Source: Euphorbia lathyris (taxonomy: Eukaryota; Streptophyta; Magnoliopsida; Malpighiales; Euphorbiaceae). Taken from it: a DNA stretch of 64,000 bases. Made by a program: the position numbers and the translations under genes. How positions within the stretch are numbered: position 1 is the stretch's first letter; each line of letters begins with the position of its first letter. Below, in pieces: positions 1 through 10,365 of this stretch. The stretch lies in NCBI RefSeq assembly GCF_963576675.1, contig NC_088917.1, positions 79,718,610 to 79,782,609 on the forward strand. Reading direction: 5' to 3'. Below the pieces are notes generated by a model. The model saw nothing but the letters and a program-made list of their open reading frames with translations, was not told the origin of the DNA and made no database searches.

Positions 1-419
1 AAACACCTTATAAGGTATATATATTTTTTTGTCATTGTAACCTTTGGTCTTATTGTTATTCTTTTTTAGATTTTTACCAAACATATCTTAATTTTCAAGA
101 CAGTCATAATGCAATACAAAATGACTTTATTACTCTGTTATTTTGCATGTTTATGTCGAATATAGCGGTTATTCTTTTTTAAATAGACAGAATGACTAAA
201 AGATTATAGTAACAAAAGTTAAGGACTTTATAATTTATTTTTCAAAATAAGAATTCTAAATGGCATGTTAGACAAAAATGAAATAACTAATACCCATAAT
301 TTTATAAGATAAGTTGTCATGTGTTAGAAAGGGTTCAATGCACCATTAGTTAGTGAACTTGCATGGATATCTCAAAATGGTCATTTAATTTCAATTTGTA
401 AAATTAACTTTCTGAATAA
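1..419. other. AT-rich intergenic stretch, nothing recognised
   Basis: No open reading frame of useful length, no tandem repeat and no paired termini were seen here. It is ordinary AT-rich plant intergenic DNA to the left of the first transposon termini. Confidence 0.6.
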
Positions 420-926
420 AGGGATGGCAACAGATACTCAACCCGCGGGTACCCGACATTACCCCATCCTAATGTGACTATCCATACCATGTATAAAAGG
501 ATATGAGATAGGTATGAGATCAGAACTATTACCCGTTAGAGTAATAGGACATATATGGGAATATATCCCCCACGATGGTACCCATTACTTGTCATAACTC
601 TTTTATATATTAAAAAATATTATTGTGTTTTAGAGGTAAGATGTGATATTTGAACACCAGTCTTTTCTTTTTCGACCGTTAAGTGATATCATTAAGCTAC
701 TTTATTTTTATTGATTAAGGTTCAATTTGTTCAATTTTTAGATGGACGATTTATTAAATTTATAATTTTTTGTTTTATCTATTGATTCTTAACGGGTAAA
801 GGTACTCGTGGGTACCCGTGAATTAAATGAGACGAGTATGGGATGCAAAACATATACCTGTTAGGATAATGAGACAGGTACGAGTAATTAAAAAATAAAC
901 GGATAAGAGTTTGGAATTGGTATTAC

Positions 927-1903
927 CAGGGCCGGTCCTGACAATTTAGGGGCCCTAGGCAAAACAAGTAGTAAGGGCCCCTTTAATATAAAATTTACTA
1001 ATTGATTTTGGGTTAAAGTGCAAAAATACCCCTAACATATTGGATCAGGAGCAATTTTACTTCTAATGTCTAAAATGGTGCAATTTTACCCCTAACGTTG
1101 GAAGCCAAGAGCAATTTTAGTCCTAACATTGATAAATTGGGTTAATTTGATAAATATTTCATCAAACTGTTTTCCAATCATGAATCTTGTCATCTACACT
1201 TCACACATGCGTCATTTTATCAGCAACAAATCACAAACATATGTTGAGATGTAAAAAAAATAATAAATAAAATATAATGTCTTTTGTACGAATTGGACAA
1301 AAAAATTCAAAAAATTCACCGAATTTTTAAATATTAATCTCCAGTTCTATTATTAAATTATAAAACACATTAAATCTTTTTTTAGAACGAATTGATATGC
1401 AATTGGTGCAACATGAGAGACAAAAATATATGTGTTTTATAATTGTGTCTGAAATTGACCTAAATTATCAGCGTTAGGGGTAAATTTGCTCTTGGCTACC
1501 AACGTTAGGGGGTAAATTTGCACCATTTTAGACGTTGGATGTAAAATTGATCATCACCCAAAACGTTATGAGTAATTTTGCACCTTAATCCATTGATTTT
1601 ATTCATATCATTGTATAAATTAATTTTTAATTTTCAAATTTAATCAAAGGTATTAAAATGAAACTTTTTTTTAATTTTTAAATTTAATCAAATTAAAAAT
1701 AGTTATTCTAAAATGAGGTAGTAAAGAATTGAACTCATACCCTTTTTAGTGGGAAGACAATGTATTACTAGTATGCTAGTTTGAATTTATGTATAATATT
1801 TAAAACATATAGAATTTATTTATAAAACTAATTTTTTTTGGGCCCCTTCCGGCCTTGGGCCCTAGGCCGGCACACCCCGGGCCTAGGTCCAGGGCCGGTC
1901 CTG
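927..1903. mobile_element. Non-autonomous hAT element, 8-bp TSD GGTATTAC
   Basis: The element starts CAGGGCCGGTCCTG and ends with the same near-palindromic block, extended by a GGGCCCTAGGC-type inner repeat on both sides. It is flanked by exact 8-bp duplications GGTATTAC at 919-926 and 1904-1911. Terminus type and 8-bp target duplication identify hAT. There is no transposase; the interior is mostly a Mutator-type MITE at 1010-1591. It lies inside the older element at 420-1940. Confidence 0.85.
1010..1591. mobile_element. Mutator-like MITE, 9-bp TSD ATTGATTTT
   Basis: Ends GGGTTAAAGTGCAAAAATAC and, in reverse complement, GGATTAAGGTGCAAAATTAC pair over long imperfect arms. Exact 9-bp duplications ATTGATTTT lie at 1001-1009 and 1592-1600. 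Long terminal inverted repeats with a 9-bp target duplication are the mark of Mutator-like elements. There is no coding sequence. It is the innermost of three nested elements. Confidence 0.85.
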
Positions 1904-1974
1904 GGTATTACCCGCGGATACCCTACCCGTTGTCATCCCTAGTTAAAATGCCTTATTAACTAATTAAAAATATC

Positions 1975-2586
1975 TTAAAAAAACAAATATAAATTTTATT
2001 CCTTATTATGTACTAATTGCATATTGGTTGGTTCTAAAAAACATTTTAGACTTTTTGTGATTTAGTAATAGAATTGGAGAATAATATTTATAAATTTGGC
2101 GAAATATTTGAATTTTTTTCATACAACTCGTATAAAATACAGTACAGTAAAACCTCTATAAATTAATAATGTTGAGACCATGAAATTTTATTAATTTGTA
2201 GAGATATTAATTTATCGCGTATAAATTTACTGAACTGGTCCAAGTCAAACCAGAAGAAATTATTATTTTAAAGAGGTTGTGAATTTATCGAGTATTAATT
2301 TATGAAGGTTTTACTGTATATATATATTTTTAAATTCACATCTAATCATATATTTTCGTGATCTGTTATTAATGAGTGATAAAATGGTGCAGTGAAGCGT
2401 AAATGACAAGATTCATGGCCGAGAAGACAGATTGATAAATAATTTCTCAAATTAACCAAACTTATCAATGTTATGGGTAAAATTGCTCATAGCTGCCAAC
2501 ATTAAAGGTAAAATTGCACAATTTTAAACATTAGGAGTAAAATTGCTCATGTCGGTAAATGTTTGGAATATTTTCGCACCTAATCC
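1975..2586. repeat. Diverged, end-damaged relative of the 1010-1591 MITE
   Basis: The right end (TTTCGCACCTAATCC near 2573-2586) and the repeated phrases about 'gtaaaattgctcat' match the terminal arm of the 1010-1591 element. Interior sequence around 2060-2140 matches that element in reverse complement. The left terminus is not recognisable, so the left limit is approximate. An Emigrant-type MITE sits inside it at 2145-2316. Confidence 0.55.
2145..2316. mobile_element. Emigrant-type (pogo/Tc1-mariner) MITE
   Basis: The ends CAGTAAAACCTCTATAAATT and the complementary right end (AATTTATGAAGGTTTTACTG) are the terminal inverted repeat I know from the Emigrant MITE family, which is linked to pogo-like Lemi1 transposases. 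TA dinucleotides at 2143-2144 and 2317-2318 are the expected target duplication. It is 172 bp long and has no ORF. Confidence 0.85.
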
Positions 2587-2600
2587 TTTAGTAAATAAAA

Positions 2601-3076
2601 GGAAAAAAGCATATTTAAGCCTCTGAACTTTACATGTTTTAAGGATTAAACCCCTGATCAATTATTTTTTCATATTAAATCATTGATCATTGATTTTGTT
2701 ATGGATTTTGCCATTGTTTAACTTTTCCGTCGATTTGAGAGAGGAGATGATTGATTTGACGATTCTAATGCTAAAAATCACAAAATGGGAGAGGAGAAGA
2801 TCGAGTTTAGAAGAACCTACTGGAAATTAATTTATGTAATTTGTTGTTACTTTTTACTCTCTATCCATCCTACTCAATAAACTTTTATTTTTATTTGTCC
2901 ACGTCAAGAAGTTGAATTGCCCCAACGAGTCGTGCCACCAAACTCGATGAAAAAGTTACATAAGGGTCAAATCCACAACAAAATTAATAATCAGAGGTTA
3001 AATGTAGAAAAATATTTAATCGGGGGTTTGATCCTTAAAACATATAAAGTTTAGAGGCTTAAATACGCTTTTTGCC
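2601..3076. mobile_element. Mutator-like MITE at the broken end of the subtilase
   Basis: Long inverted arms begin GGAAAAAAGCATATTTAAGC on the left and GGCAAAAAGCGTATTTAAGC (reverse complement) on the right. They are flanked by an exact 9-bp duplication TAAATAAAA (2592-2600 and 3077-3085). It is non-coding. Its right edge lies about 20 bp beyond the last conserved subtilase codon, so it may be linked to the loss of the gene's 3' end or may have landed in an intron. Confidence 0.85.
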
Positions 3077-3103
3077 TAAATAAAACAGAAAGAACCAGAA
3101 TAT

Positions 3104-4679
3104 ACCTGAAATAATAATGTATTTAGCAATCCTCTTATCCTCCTTCAACTCCGTTGGTCTAGCAGCCTCAGAATATGCAGCCAATATATTCACTCCGGGA
3201 GCCAATATATCCGGCTTCAAAATCTCCGGCGTCACCGAATTCGGCCCTCTCGAACTAAACGAACCCACCACCGGCGCCGGCCGAACTCCCACCACAGTGT
3301 TTCCAAATCCAATAATTATCGTCGGATTAGGATCAGACTTAATATAATCCTTAATCAAATCGCCGTTTTTCTTCCCGACCACCATCCCCGGCACCAAATC
3401 GACTTCGGAATCCAACACCTTCACCACCGTCTCAACCACCATAATCATCGCAGCTCCTCCGGCTTTCCGTACAACCATCCCTGTCTCCGCTTGTCCGATT
3501 CCCCCATCATCGCAGACCACAACTTTTCCTCTCACTAATTCCGGCTCAAGCGTACCTTCCAAACAGTAATTACTCAAACTATTCTTCCCTTTATGATAGA
3601 TTAAACTCACCGGTTTAGATCCGATTCCTGGTCCGGTGTAGAAACTTTCGCCGGAAAATCGTTTTTTGTTACCGAGAATAGCATTAGCCGGAAAGTCTCG
3701 GTCAATGGTTCCGGCAGCCACAGTTATCACCCATGGAGCTACATTTTCTACCGTCGATTTTGTAGGTCCGTCATTACCTCCGGAGAAAGAAAAGAAAACT
3801 CCATTTTGCGTTGCTAAATAAGCACCCATGGCGACAACGTCAGAATAATACGACGCAGTGGCTCGAAATCCGATCGAAATAGACATTAACAGCTTGATCC
3901 ATTCCACTAAGCATATCAGCAGTATTACATTTGCCATTATCGCCGCAGACCTTGTAGGCAGCTATTCGAGCTCGAACCGCCATTCCTCGGGCAGTCCCCG
4001 TCGCTAAACCGAACATGCTCGCATTAGCGACGGGAGAGCCTCCAACTGTGGTAGCTGTGTGCGTCCCGTGGCCGTTGTAGTCCCTCGGCGAGAGATGATC
4101 TTTCGCTCCGAGTTTGGCACTTGCTTCGAGGAAATAACGGGCGCCAATTAATTTCTTGTTGCAGAGTTTATGATCAAAGTCTTTAGTAGACTTGCATTTA
4201 CCCTTCCAACTTTTCGGCACAGGAGGTAATCCGGTGTCGTGAAAACTTTCGGACTCCGGCCATACCCCAGTATCAAGTACACCGACAATAATATCCTCGG
4301 AAGCTTGTTCGATTTCTCGAAATTCGCCTCCTTCGATGAAGTTAAAGTTGGAGTTTAGACCTAAGAATTGTGAGGTGCGAGTGGTTCTGATTGAGTAGAC
4401 TTGATCTTCGAAAACGTTGCGGACGTGTTCGTGATTTTTGAGAGATTGCGCTTCTTCGGGGTCGAGATAGGCCGCGAAGCCGTGGAAGACGGTGGTGTAC
4501 GTGTAGAGGATCGAATCAGAGGTGGAAGTAAGAGATTGATACCATTGATGGTGAGTTGAAAACGAGTCGGGTTTGGAGTGACGATTCATGTGGACAATGT
4601 ATACTTGCTTATCTCCAACAGAGAAAGGAAGAAGTGAAAGAAGAACAAGGACTGAAAAAGTAGCCATTGTTGTTGCCAT
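3104..4679 (-). pseudogene. Subtilisin-like serine protease (plant SBT, cucumisin-like) pseudogene
   Basis: The likely start is the ATG at 4679-4677, followed by a hydrophobic signal peptide (ATFSVLVLLSLLPFSVGD). An I9 inhibitor propeptide (KQVYIVHM) comes next, then the S8 catalytic domain with the Asp site (VGVLDTGVWPES) and the His site (NGHGTHTATTVGG). After 'DMLSGMDQAV' the frame changes at about 3885-3892. The homology resumes in another frame with 'MSISIGF', the oxyanion-hole region (SFSGGNDGP), a PA-like insert and 'FSSRGPNSVTPEILKPDILAPG'. It stops at 'IISG' (3104), just before the GTSM catalytic Ser box, which is absent. A CAG|GTATAT donor-like site occurs at this point, but no later exon is visible downstream. 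MITEs flank both ends. In a plant the intact protein would be a secreted protease; this copy cannot be catalytic. Confidence 0.85.
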
Positions 4680-4787
4680 ATTGTTGATGCAAAAACATAT
4701 AGTTGTTATGTCATTATATACAGGGGTGTTTAGGTTTTTGATTAGACAGCTTATGATTGTTTTTGACATCTGAAAAATAATTTTAAA

Positions 4788-5448
4788 GGCTAAATAGGCA
4801 CCCAACCCTCTAAACGTGTAACTTTTTTTCACCTGGTCATCTCAACTTAGGAGACAACCTCTTAACCCCCTCAATTCTCCAAAAACATCACATACAACCC
4901 CTTACACCCTTATGTTCGGTCAAAATATTGACTCGTGTAGAAAACGCGCTTGACTGTTGACCACACCAATACCACGTGTCATTTTTTCATTAAATTTTTC
5001 CATTGAGACCCATGCTCGGCGAGCAAGCCCATTCGTGCTTGGCGAGCAACTACCAAAGATGAATTTCAATCAAAATTCTTATGCCAGAATCCCAACTTGA
5101 ATCAACTCGTAACACTCCAATTCGACCAGAAGACTCAATCTGACTATGAGGCGACATTTAGCACTATTCGAGTTGGGATTCTGGCATAAAAATTCTAATC
5201 GAAATCCATCTCTGGTAGTGGCTCGCCGAGCACAAATGGGTTTGCTCGCCGAGCAGGGTCCCAATGGAAAAATTTAATGAAAAAATGACACGTGACATTG
5301 GTGTGGTCAACAGTCAAGCGCGTTTTCTACATAGGTCTTTTGACTAAACATAGGGGTGTAAGAGGCTGTATGTGATGTTTTTGGAGAGTTGAGGTGGGGG
5401 CCAGATGAAAAAAGTTACGAGTTTAAGGGGCTGAGTGTCTATTAAGCT
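4788..5448. mobile_element. Inverted-repeat (MULE-like) MITE in the subtilase upstream region
   Basis: Arms of more than 200 bp pair: 'ggctaaataggcacccaacc' on the left matches the reverse complement of the right end, 'agcttaatagacactcagcc'. The copies of AAACGCGCTTGACTGTTGACC on the two sides are near-perfect inverted partners. Flanks AATTTTAAA and TTTTATAAA are a possible but decayed 9-bp duplication. The centre holds short GC-rich palindromic motifs (GCTCGGCGAGCA). The left end is only about 110 bp upstream of the subtilase ATG. Confidence 0.7.
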
Positions 5449-5738
5449 TTTTATAAAAGCAGAAAATCCCTGCTTTTTGAAAAAATAACTTTTTCCAACA
5501 ACAAACAACAAATCGTAATAGCAAACACTAGGTACAATAAACTTGTAGATATTTTTCATACTAAGTTGTTTTTGCAAGAAATTTTGAAATATAATAAATC
5601 AACTCTATTCAAATAAAACATTTCAAAATGAAAAAATAAATCTTTTGGTTTTATGCATTTGTATGGTACTCATTTTCACTGTATTACAATTCAACTTCAA
5701 AAAATAATATAAAAAATGAAGGACATATCTAGGGGAAG

Positions 5739-7339
5739 CGGTAAATTTCATCTATGGTGTATAATTTTTTGACTCATTTCATACTTTGATGTACAACATT
5801 CATTTTGTCTCACTAATATGTACCACCTTACAGGTGACCTCTCACTATGGTGTACAACCGGTAAAAATAACCGGTCAATGCTTGATCAATGTGCCATCTC
5901 AGCATTTTTCATCTACCTATTAAAAAAAGTGGGACCTACTTCTTATATAATTACTAAAATAATTTTCTTTTTTTTGAAATTACTAAAATATCCCCATACT
6001 CTTCCTTGCAACCCCTCTCTCTATCCATTTCTCTCTCTAAGTTCACTCTCTCTAAAAACCCAAATAAATCAAACATTTTTTTGCAATTATGAAACTTGTA
6101 TAAGCCTGAAAAAGGTTGATGTTTTTTTAAAAGCCTAATAGCTGATGTTGTCCGAGTATGCTTCGACAGATGATGGAGAAGAAATTGATTCAAGTTCTGG
6201 ACAATCTGGGCAAACTCATTGGTGAATCATAAATGGGTTTCTGTTTTGAACGCGGATTTACAAAGGACATTGCAAGAAAAAAACTCATTTCCTCACTTTG
6301 TCTAAAAAGTTTGACTGGTCTTTAAACTTTTAAAATATTCCAATAACTCTCTGAATTTGTATAAAATATTTAGTTAATTTCTTGAATTTGCGTAAAACGT
6401 AATCAGTTGATCATCCGATCGCAAAAAAGTAAATTAAATGCGGAAGATCTATTCCACAAATCTTAGAATGTTATTACATAATTCAAAAATAAATTAAAAA
6501 TAAAGTTATTACTTGCTTAATTATAAAACTTGTATTCCCTAATATTAGAACCGCATATCTCGATTTTGATCGTTTTTTTTTAAGGTTCGTGGAATAGATC
6601 TTTCACATTTAACTTACCTTTTTGCGATCGAGTGATCATATTTTATGCAAGTTTAGTGGGCTAACTGCACACTTTATGCAAATTCAAAAGGCTATAGGAA
6701 CACTTTAAAGTTCGGGTGATCAATCAACCTTTTTGTAGGGCGAATGTTGTATTAAAATTGTGATGCTTGAATTCTATTGAAGACAAAATTTCTGCAATTA
6801 GTGAGGATGCTGATAATGGCGATAGTGCATGTTATTGAAATTGATTACGATAATGGCAGATTTTTCTCTTTTGCTGAAATTGATTTTGATTTTGATGAAA
6901 TTGATTGCAATAATGGCATTCTTTCTTTTGCTTCCTGCGTTCTCTTCTGCTGCTGCTCCTTTTAAATTTTGCTGTCTTTGGGGAGGATTTTTGCTAACTT
7001 AATCCATAGATATGCACATAGAAAAAAGCCAAAATCTAACAAAATTATGTGATAAGGTAAGAGATGAAAGAGTAAGAGACAGGAAGATAACCCATCTTAA
7101 CGGTGGATTTAGGAAGAAAATACAAATAAGGTTATTTTAGTAATTACATATGTAGTACGTCAATTTTTAACCTTTTGACTGGTCAAATTGATGAGGTGGC
7201 GCATTGACCATGCGTTGACCGGTCATTTTTACCGGCTGTATACTATAGTGGGAGGTCACTTGTAAGGCCATACATATTAGTGAAACAAAATGAAGGTTAT
7301 ACACCAAAGTGTGAAATGAGTCCAAGATTGTATTACCCG
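5739..7339. mobile_element. Non-autonomous Mutator-like element (1.6 kb), TSD TAGGGGAAG
   Basis: Terminal inverted repeats of roughly 150 bp begin CGGTAAATTTCATC and CGGGTAATACAATC. Both arms continue through 'GACTCATTTCA' and 'ACCGGTAAAAAT'-type blocks. Exact 9-bp duplications TAGGGGAAG lie at 5730-5738 and 7340-7348. There is no transposase. The segment at 6130-6280 reads as a short acidic Ser-rich peptide (about STDDGEEIDSSSGQSGQ) and 6780-6965 as another short frame, which could be captured host exons, although I recognise neither. A second inverted repeat lies inside. Confidence 0.85.
6304..6735. repeat. Inverted repeat nested in the 5739-7339 element
   Basis: Left AAAAAGTTTGACTGGTC pairs with right (reverse complement) AAAAAGGTTGATTGATC. 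The blocks GATCATCCGATCGCAAAAAAG and TTTTTGCGATCGAGTGATC also pair. This looks like a nested MITE, but no duplication of target sequence is clear. A related half-copy occurs at about 20010-20150. Confidence 0.6.
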
Positions 7340-7511
7340 TAGGGGAAGAGGGGTACTTAGCACCTACTGGTCGCGGAAATATGTAAAAAAATTCTATGAA
7401 AACAATGAACGAGATGTTAATTTTTTTTTATTTACACACACTCAAAAAATATTAATTAGCACCTGTCAATTACAATAAGCACCCCATCTGGGTGAATCTT
7501 GAATCTGTCAC

Positions 7512-7905
7512 GGATAAAAGTCACTCAACTTTACACTCTCTAACATTATGGCCACTAAACTTCAATCAACGCTTCAAAATGACGGTTTATGATCTCAAAA
7601 TAAAAAATTACAAGAATTAATGATATTTTAAACAATTTTAAATCTTCAAAATTTTTGTTTTGATAACATTTAGGTGTTATCTGGTTATGAGAGAGAAAGC
7701 TTAAAAAATGATAATTTTGAAGAATAAAAATTGTGATTTCATGGTAAATATCATTCTAAATAATTTTAAGTTTTGAACGTTTTCATTTTGAGATCGTTAA
7801 TTGTCATTTTAAGGCGTTAGTTAAAGTTTAATGGCTATAATATTAAAAGTATGAAGATTAAACAATGTGTTAGATAAAAATGTAGGGATTAATAAATTAT
7901 TTACC
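7512..7905. repeat. Inverted-repeat MITE, limits approximate
   Basis: The left arm (ATTATGGCCACTAAACTTCA near 7545) pairs with the right arm (TATTATAGCCATTAAACTTT in reverse complement). The blocks 'CTTCAAAATGAC' and 'GATCTCAAAAT' have inverted partners near 7790-7820. The outermost ends do not align cleanly and no duplication was found. Confidence 0.5.
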
Positions 7906-7952
7906 CTTTAATTTTTGTTGATATGAAATGTTCACAATATAAAGCATACAGT

Positions 7953-8126
7953 AGTGTTCACATGAACCCTGAACGATAAAATGAGTTTGGTCATTCACTG
8001 TTAGATTTAAGCTTATTAACTCTAAACCTCATGATCATTTGAATCTCTATCCTAAGATTTTGATATTCATAGATCTAACGGTAAATGACCAAACTCATTT
8101 GGTCATCCAGGATCCATGTGAACACT
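7953..8126. mobile_element. MITE copy F of the GTGTTCACATG family, left of the CACTA
   Basis: Inverted ends AGTGTTCACATGAACC and AGTGTTCACATGGATCC (reverse complement), each followed by 'ATGAGTTTGGTCATT', define a family of about 190 bp. Further copies lie just right of the CACTA at 34029-35236. Its right end runs straight into the CACTA terminus, so the CACTA seems to have landed at the edge of this MITE. Confidence 0.7.
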
Positions 8127-8520
8127 ATAAAAAAAAGTATCTAACGACACTTTTTTAAGGACGCTAAACGATATATGTCCCTACATTTTCTAACTTAACC
8201 ACACTCTTTTATTTGTGTTGGTTTCTATTGTCACTTAATGACACTTTTATGAATTTGTTGGCATTTTAAAAAATTTAACTACGCTTTTGAAAAAAGCATC
8301 GGTATTTTTAAAAAATTAAAGACGGTTTTGATTTTGTGTCTACAAAAATGTCCGGACTAAAGGACATATTTTTATTTATTTATATATCTAAAATTTACCA
8401 ACAATTTTTATTTGTGTTGTCTTTTATAATAAAGACGTATTTAATTTTTTGTTGGCATTTTTTAATATTTAACTACAAATTAAAAAAAAATACAAATTAA
8501 AAAAATGTGTTGTTATGTCT
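8123..8520. repeat. CACTA left terminal and subterminal repeats
   Basis: After the terminus the motifs CTAACGACAC, GGACGCTAAACG, CACTTAATGACACTTTT and GTCTTT-type units recur. They mirror in inverted form the right subterminal block at 33300-34020. In CACTA elements such arrays are the binding sites of the TNPA protein. Confidence 0.7.
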
Positions 8521-9773
8521 TTTTTAAAAATTGAAATGTATATCACTTTAAGCAAATTCTGGGACTAATATGTAACTTATCAAATTAAAATGATCAATAT
8601 ATCAGTTTAAACAAGTTTATGAGGGCTAACAAAACACTTTTTAAGTTTAATGGGTCAATTGAATTGTTGAACCCAAGTTCACGGACTTAGTCATTATTAA
8701 GTCTACAAATTCAAACCACCATCCCAATTATTGTTCACGTAAATGTGGATACACTTTATTAAAAAATGTTTGAGTTAATCTCAAATCTTTTTAGTTAACT
8801 AATTTATATCCTTCGAAGTATTTAAATAGGAAAAATAGATTTTTATACGGTTTAGATCTCTTCCTGAATATATCCTTCTAAATTTTTAAATATCTAATTC
8901 CTATCTCCTAATTTTTCCTCTTTTTATCTCCTAATTTTCCCTCACCTTCACGTTTTGCTTTCACGTTTTTCCCTCTTATTTTTTCTGATCATAACACCAT
9001 ATAAATGAGGTAAAATTTGCTTATATTTTTTTTTGATACAATAACACCATGGTTGTGTTTCTTTTTTTACATATTTCTTGTTATTTTCATTGTTGAGAAT
9101 TTCTTAGTGTAATCATCTTTTTACTTTTATATTTTGAACAGAAATATCAAGTTAATTTCAGCAAAAATACATGACAAGGAGAAGATTGAGAGGTATTCAC
9201 ATCAGTACAGATGGCGAAAGCGAATCAGATGGATTAGACAATCTGAATTTAGATAGTGAGACTCAACCACCCAGTGAAAATGAATTCGATGACTCTCAAA
9301 ATCCAAATCTAGAGAGTGAGACACAAACTCCCGATGATTCTCACTCAAACTATGATCCCGAGCAAGGATATTCGGCAACCAATAAAGTCAATATTGAGGT
9401 TGAAATAAGAGGTTAGATTTTATATATTGTTAGATTTTAATTGACGGAACATTCAATTGCAACATTCATTTATTGAATAGAATTTACAGACTTGTTAAAT
9501 TTTAATCTAAATATGAGTTATATTTGAGTTAGTTTCATTTGTTGAGTTTAAGTAAAACTTCAAAATTATATCGTAGATTTTTGGTTCATTGGAGCTGCAA
9601 TTTTTTTATTTATTAAGAGCATTGGTTTAACATTGATTTTGCAATTTCTATATAAACATGTTTCATGTTTTACATTTATTAATCGAATCATTTTTATGAG
9701 GTTTTCAAATATGATGTATATTTACATATTAATATGATTTTCATGTCATTGTTATAGATGCACAAGGGATGTT

Positions 9774-9890
9774 TGCTAGGTTTTGGAGAAATCGGTTTCC
9801 CTTACCCAATTTTATTGATAAAGACCTATTTATATACAAGTATAAAACATTAGGTCGTATGTAATTACAATGGTATCCTTTATTCTAACA
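9774..9890 (-). repeat. 3' LTR of the copia element
   Basis: 117 bp, from TGCTAGGTTTTGGAG to TTTATTCTAACA on the plus strand. By eye it is identical to the copy at 14254-14370. Confidence 0.95.
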
Positions 9891-9900
9891 CCCCCCCTCA
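9891..9900 (-). other. Polypurine tract of the copia element
   Basis: On the minus strand TGAGGGGGGG lies immediately before the 3' LTR, the expected site of plus-strand priming. Confidence 0.85.
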
Positions 9901-10275
9901 AGTTGGAGCATGGAGATCCCGAATGCCCAACTTGCCAAGTAAATAGAGAAATTGTCGTTTGCCCAATGCTTTGGTGAAAATATCCGCAAGTTGCGCATCG
10001 GTAGGCACATAATAAGTCGAAATGAGACCCTCTGTAAGAGCATCACGCACATAATGACAATCCACCTCGATGTGTTTTGTTCGCTCATGAAAAACTGGAT
10101 TTTGAGCAATGTGAAGCACAGATTTACTATCACAAAATAAATTCATCGCCCGGGGATGGTCAACACCGAGACTACCAAGGAGAGCCTTCAACCATTTGAG
10201 CTCACACGTAATGGCTGCCATGGAATGATATTCTGCCTCTGCCGACGATCGAGACACGGTGTGTTGCTTCTTCAT
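9898..10275 (-). pseudogene. Copia RNase H domain (C-terminal end of pol)
   Basis: The frame reads [21 protein letters not shown], then [31 protein letters not shown] and [14 protein letters not shown], the standard copia RNase H end that degrades RNA in the RNA-DNA hybrid. It continues the upstream reverse-transcriptase frame through the premature stop at 10366-10368. The natural stop overlaps the polypurine tract. Acidic catalytic positions (E of AEAEY, D of CDSKS) are present. Confidence 0.9.
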
Positions 10276-10365
10276 TTTCCATGAGATAGGAGAGCAACCG
10301 AGAAAAATAAGCCAACCGGTAAGAGACCGACGCGTGAGAGGACAACTAGCCCAATCGGAGTCACA

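Larger units (their letters stand above)
420..1940. mobile_element. Old hAT-like element split by a younger insertion
   Basis: The left end AGGGATGGCAACAGATACTC and the reverse complement of the right end (AGGGATGACAACGGGTAGGG) form imperfect terminal inverted repeats. Both continue inward into GGGTA-rich sequence (ACCCGCGGGTACCC on the left, TACCCGCGGATACCC on the right). Once the inner hAT is removed, about 0.54 kb remains, so this is a non-autonomous element with no coding capacity. I could not find a clean 8-bp duplication, which fits an old copy. Assignment to hAT rests on the terminus type and is an inference. Confidence 0.6.

Noticed and set aside
3117..3347. Plus-strand ORF of 76 codons
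   Set aside because: It is the antisense shadow of the subtilase coding sequence, which has clear protease motifs on the minus strand.
9171..9411. Independent small acidic host protein
   Set aside because: It splices in phase to the following CACTA TNPA-like exon and lies inside the CACTA termini.
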